Assembly: GCA_903860855.1 (NCBI GenBank)
Contig: CAIOSF010000201.1
Coordinates: forward strand, 1 to 7,603
DNA from: an uncultured Alphaproteobacteria bacterium
GTDB lineage: Bacteria > Pseudomonadota > Alphaproteobacteria > Rickettsiales > Midichloriaceae
Direction: 5' to 3'
DNA length: 7,603 nt
Positions 5,428-7,603 of the stretch are shown here, one piece after another. A program made the position numbers and the translations under genes. The notes under the pieces are model-generated. The model ran no database searches, was not told where the DNA came from, and saw only the letters and a list, made by a program, of their open reading frames with translations. Positions within the stretch are counted from its first letter, which is position 1. The number at the start of each line of letters is the position of its first letter.

Positions 5428-5775
5428 TTAGCAACTCCTTTTTTATATTTTTATCGGTTAATTATTAGTAGATTCATTTAACGTTGGGCATTTTCAGTTA
5501 CTCCCCTTCATCCCTTAATCAACAGAGTTCAGGCTACCTCTTCTGAGACCAACATCAACTTACATTTACTAATAAACGTATATACTGAATATTTGATGAA
5601 TTTTCTGGTGAAGCATTTGACTCTTAACCAATGGGTCAACACTAGGATAGCATTTTTAATATATCAAGATAAATTTTTGCCTATAAGTTAGATTTTTTGC
5701 ACAGTTACACAGCCTATAACGAGCATCGCATGATCCAATACAGGGAGTAATACGACTAACTATACTGATATTTCG
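5428..5775. other. Intergenic region between HU and ubiD
   Basis: This is about 348 bases of AT-rich DNA with no gene I can support on either strand and no tRNA-like fold recognised. It must contain the HU promoter on the minus strand, but no -35/-10 pair stands out. An inverted repeat TTGAC (5617-5621) / GTCAA (5635-5639) with a 13-base centre is present and could be an operator or chance. No clear terminator follows ubiD. Confidence 0.6.
5433..5440 (-). promoter_or_regulatory. Strong ribosome-binding site of the HU gene
   Basis: On the minus strand AAGGAGTT lies five bases before the HU ATG (GGAG seven bases away), a near-ideal Shine-Dalgarno. It fixes the HU start and contrasts with the weak or absent sites before secA, nuoB, the ABC exporter and ubiD. 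Confidence 0.85.
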
Positions 5776-7488
5776 TTAAAAACCGTATTTACTCCACTTT
5801 TTATCAACCATCTGAATAATTTTTTCATCCATAACTATAGGATCCCCCCATTTTCTATCTGTTTCGCTACCTATTTTAGTGGTGGCGTCAAATCCCATCT
5901 TCGCTCCAAGCTCATATTTAGATGAGGCGAAATCCAGATAATCTATTGGTGTATTGTCTACGGTTATCACATCCCTTCTAAAATCCATATGAGTTGAAAC
6001 GGCCCACATGACCTCTCGCCAATTTCTCACTGATATGCCGGCATCGACAACAATTACCATTTTCGTATATGTAAACTGACGTAAGAATGACCAAATACCC
6101 ATCATGATTCTCTTCGCATGACCAGGATAAGCCTTGCAGATAGAAACCACAGCAATGCGATAAGAGCAAGCTTCTGGCGGCAACCAGAAATCTACTATCT
6201 CTGGAAACTGTTTCTGAATGAGGGGAATGAATACCTCGTTCAGAGCCATGCCAAGGATCGCCGGCTCATCTACTGGTTTGCCTGTATAGGTTGTTAAATA
6301 TATCGGTTTTTTTCTTGTAGTAATCGCTGTGACGGTCATCACCGGAAATAGCTCTTTTTCATTATAAAAACCGGTATGATCGCCGTATGGCCCCTCTTCC
6401 TCTAGATCGTCTAAGTCTATATAACCTTCTAATACTATTTCGGAAGAAGATGGGACAATCATGGGCACGGTCAAACATTCAGTCAGATTTGGTCTTTTTT
6501 GGGCCAATAGTCCAGCAAAGTTATACTCAGACATATTCTCTGGTAGGGGCATAACAGCAGAAAGTAGCATAGACGGCTCGCAGCCTACAACTACAGCAAT
6601 AGGCATAGTTCCTTTCTTGGACCATATTGTTTTAGGACGATTCGAATTTAGATTTCCTAAGTTTTCATCTTTGGCATGCCCTCCCACTTCTCTTTTATCT
6701 CCTTCATTCCTACCTACCTCCTCCTCGCGCCCCTCTTTCCTCTCCCTATCTTGCATCCTTCTTTCTTGCCACTCCCGATAATGATCAGCCCCACCTCTAT
6801 GTTTAAGCCATCTTACTATTAGTCTATTGTGAGATAATAACTGTAAACGATATATTCCTATATTATAGCTAGACGCATCCCTTATGCCGTCAGTATCTAT
6901 CTCAACAGCATCTCCAACCCTGCGAGTTATCACCATACCCCAAGTTATTAAAGGCGCTGGCTCATTTGGCCAACATGTCTGAATGGGCAAAGCATAGAGA
7001 TCTACCTTATCACCAAAATAACAAATTTCCTGGCATGGCCCTCCCCTTTTATACTTTGACCTCATATTCATAACATCAGCAAGCATAGGTAGCTTTTTCT
7101 TTATATCTCCCCAGCAGGACGGAGGACTTGGGTTGCGCAGTTGAGATAGTTTATTTCCTAATTCCCTCAAACCATCGACAGAGTTGTATCCTAGAGCGAG
7201 AGCTATCCTCTCTACTGTACCAAATAAATTACATATCACTGGCATACTCGATGGTCTCATAGAGTTTACGACTGATCCCATTGGCAATATATACTTCTCG
7301 CCTCCGCCTCCATCACCAACAGGACTATGTTGCATGACTCGATGAAAAATAACAGCTGGTCCTCCTTCTGCTATGAGTCTGCGATGAATTTCAGTGATCT
7401 CTAGAACACTCGATACTTCCTCATATACATGGACAAGCAATCCTTTTTTCTCAAGCTTTCTACTAAAATCCTGCAACGAAAAATACAT
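5776..7488 (-). CDS. ubiD: 4-hydroxy-3-polyprenylbenzoate decarboxylase UbiD, with a charged insertion
   Basis: UbiD removes the carboxyl group from 3-polyprenyl-4-hydroxybenzoate in ubiquinone synthesis, using prenylated FMN made by UbiX. Family blocks appear in order: LQDF...LEITEI (5-33), MPVICNLFGT (82-91), the cofactor-binding region SSYNIGIYRLQ (206-216) and HRGGADHYREW (230-240), MPIAVVVG (295-302), MPLPENMSEYNFAG (313-326), the catalytic-acid segment EEGPYGDHTGFYN (364-376), GKPVDEPA (403-410), EVFIPLIQKQFPEI (418-431) and TPIDYLDFAS (513-522). The length is 570 residues against about 490-500 for typical members. The excess is mainly an Arg/Lys/Glu-rich insert at about 242-292, plus a Gly-rich extension near 52-70. 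Both fall between conserved blocks and the frame stays open, so the enzyme is probably functional. The ATG at 7488 is three residues before LQDF; only a weak GGTAG precedes it. Confidence 0.95.
   Translation of the reverse strand: MYFSLQDFSRKLEKKGLLVHVYEEVSSVLEITEIHRRLIAEGGPAVIFHRVMQHSPVGDGGGGEKYILPMGSVVNSMRPSSMPVICNLFGTVERIALALGYNSVDGLRELGNKLSQLRNPSPPSCWGDIKKKLPMLADVMNMRSKYKRGGPCQEICYFGDKVDLYALPIQTCWPNEPAPLITWGMVITRRVGDAVEIDTDGIRDASSYNIGIYRLQLLSHNRLIVRWLKHRGGADHYREWQERRMQDRERKEGREEEVGRNEGDKREVGGHAKDENLGNLNSNRPKTIWSKKGTMPIAVVVGCEPSMLLSAVMPLPENMSEYNFAGLLAQKRPNLTECLTVPMIVPSSSEIVLEGYIDLDDLEEEGPYGDHTGFYNEKELFPVMTVTAITTRKKPIYLTTYTGKPVDEPAILGMALNEVFIPLIQKQFPEIVDFWLPPEACSYRIAVVSICKAYPGHAKRIMMGIWSFLRQFTYTKMVIVVDAGISVRNWREVMWAVSTHMDFRRDVITVDNTPIDYLDFASSKYELGAKMGFDATTKIGSETDRKWGDPIVMDEKIIQMVDKKWSKYGF
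6613..6768 (-). repeat. Purine-rich low-complexity insertion within ubiD
   Basis: This segment encodes about residues 241-292 of UbiD, between HYREW and the conserved MPIAVVVG block, where homologues have only a handful of residues. The coding strand is strongly purine-rich in its first part (6680-6770), giving runs of Arg, Glu, Lys and Gly, then a more ordinary Asn/Gly-containing stretch. It keeps the reading frame. It looks like expansion of simple sequence rather than insertion of a recognisable element. Confidence 0.7.
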
Positions 7489-7507
7489 TTGTGCACTACC
7501 ATAAAAG

Positions 7508-7536
7508 CTTATATACTCGTGCGAATACTTTATAAT
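7508..7536 (+). promoter_or_regulatory. Perfect -10 box facing out of the right edge
   Basis: TATAAT at 7531-7536 has CTTATA (7508-7513, 3 of 6) 17 bases upstream as a poor -35. It would start transcription near 7543, just before an ATG at 7555. On the opposite strand the same AT block offers TATAAA (7534-7529) as a possible -10 for ubiD, so the site may be bidirectional. Confidence 0.35.
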
Positions 7537-7554
7537 GGACTACCACCAATAGCA

Positions 7555-7603
7555 ATGAGCGAAGATATACCCAGATCGCACAAACGATCCATAGACGTTG
7601 TTG
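7555..7603 (+). CDS. Possible start of an unidentified gene running off the right edge
   Basis: ATG at 7555 opens 16 codons (MSEDIPRSHKRSIDVV) without a stop before the window ends. A perfect TATAAT lies 18 bases upstream; there is no Shine-Dalgarno, and the leader would be very short. The competing reading on the minus strand is the C-terminal end of an upstream gene, ending in a TAA at 7530-7532 (residues DLGISSLIAIGGSPL). Too little sequence is present to choose. Confidence 0.22.
   Translation, partial: MSEDIPRSHKRSIDVV

Noticed and set aside
5428..5775. tRNA or small RNA gene between HU and ubiD
   Set aside because: No T-loop-like GTTCGA motif or cloverleaf arms were found on either strand.
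6613..6768. Rickettsia palindromic element inserted in ubiD
   Set aside because: The segment is strand-biased purine/pyrimidine sequence and cannot fold as a palindrome.

Overview
This AT-rich window reads as bacterial chromosome. It is most likely from an alphaproteobacterium of an intracellular or host-associated type (Rickettsiales- or Holosporales-like). That placement is an inference from three things: a NuoB close to the alphaproteobacterial/mitochondrial form, low GC with long gene-poor gaps, and housekeeping genes (secA, nuoB, HU, ubiD) that sit apart from their usual operon partners. No rRNA, tRNA, CRISPR array or insertion sequence was recognised.

Layout from left to right. Positions 1-552 (minus) hold the N-terminal 184 codons of secA, cut by the left edge. 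Upstream of it, 736-1374 (minus) encodes a 212-residue protein with an N-terminal membrane segment or signal peptide and a C-terminal bacterial RNase A-like domain, the fold known from CdiA-type contact-dependent toxins. A doubtful 70-codon frame lies between the two. Divergently transcribed are a full-length ABC exporter half-transporter (1553-3358, plus) and a 113-residue glycine-zipper membrane protein (3511-3852, plus). A gene-poor stretch of about 690 bp follows (3853-4540). It carries hairpins and a 21-base poly-A run placed between a strong Shine-Dalgarno-like sequence and an ATG. The right half returns to minus-strand housekeeping genes: nuoB (4541-5077), an HU-family DNA-binding protein (5152-5427), a 348-bp gap, and ubiD (5776-7488). 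The last 115 bases hold the ubiD leader and a perfect TATAAT facing out of the window.

Functionally, secA, nuoB and ubiD serve protein export, respiratory complex I and ubiquinone synthesis. The block between secA and nuoB looks accessory: a putative membrane-targeted or exported ribonuclease, an ABC exporter and a small glycine-zipper membrane peptide, the last two on the strand opposite to all the housekeeping genes. The most interesting element is the stand-alone RNase A-like protein. Its candidate active-site residues His98, Arg109 and Thr199 keep the spacing I recall for the characterised Yersinia kristensenii toxin, but Phe201 replaces the expected tyrosine. Whether these three genes form one antagonism or host-interaction system is a hypothesis.
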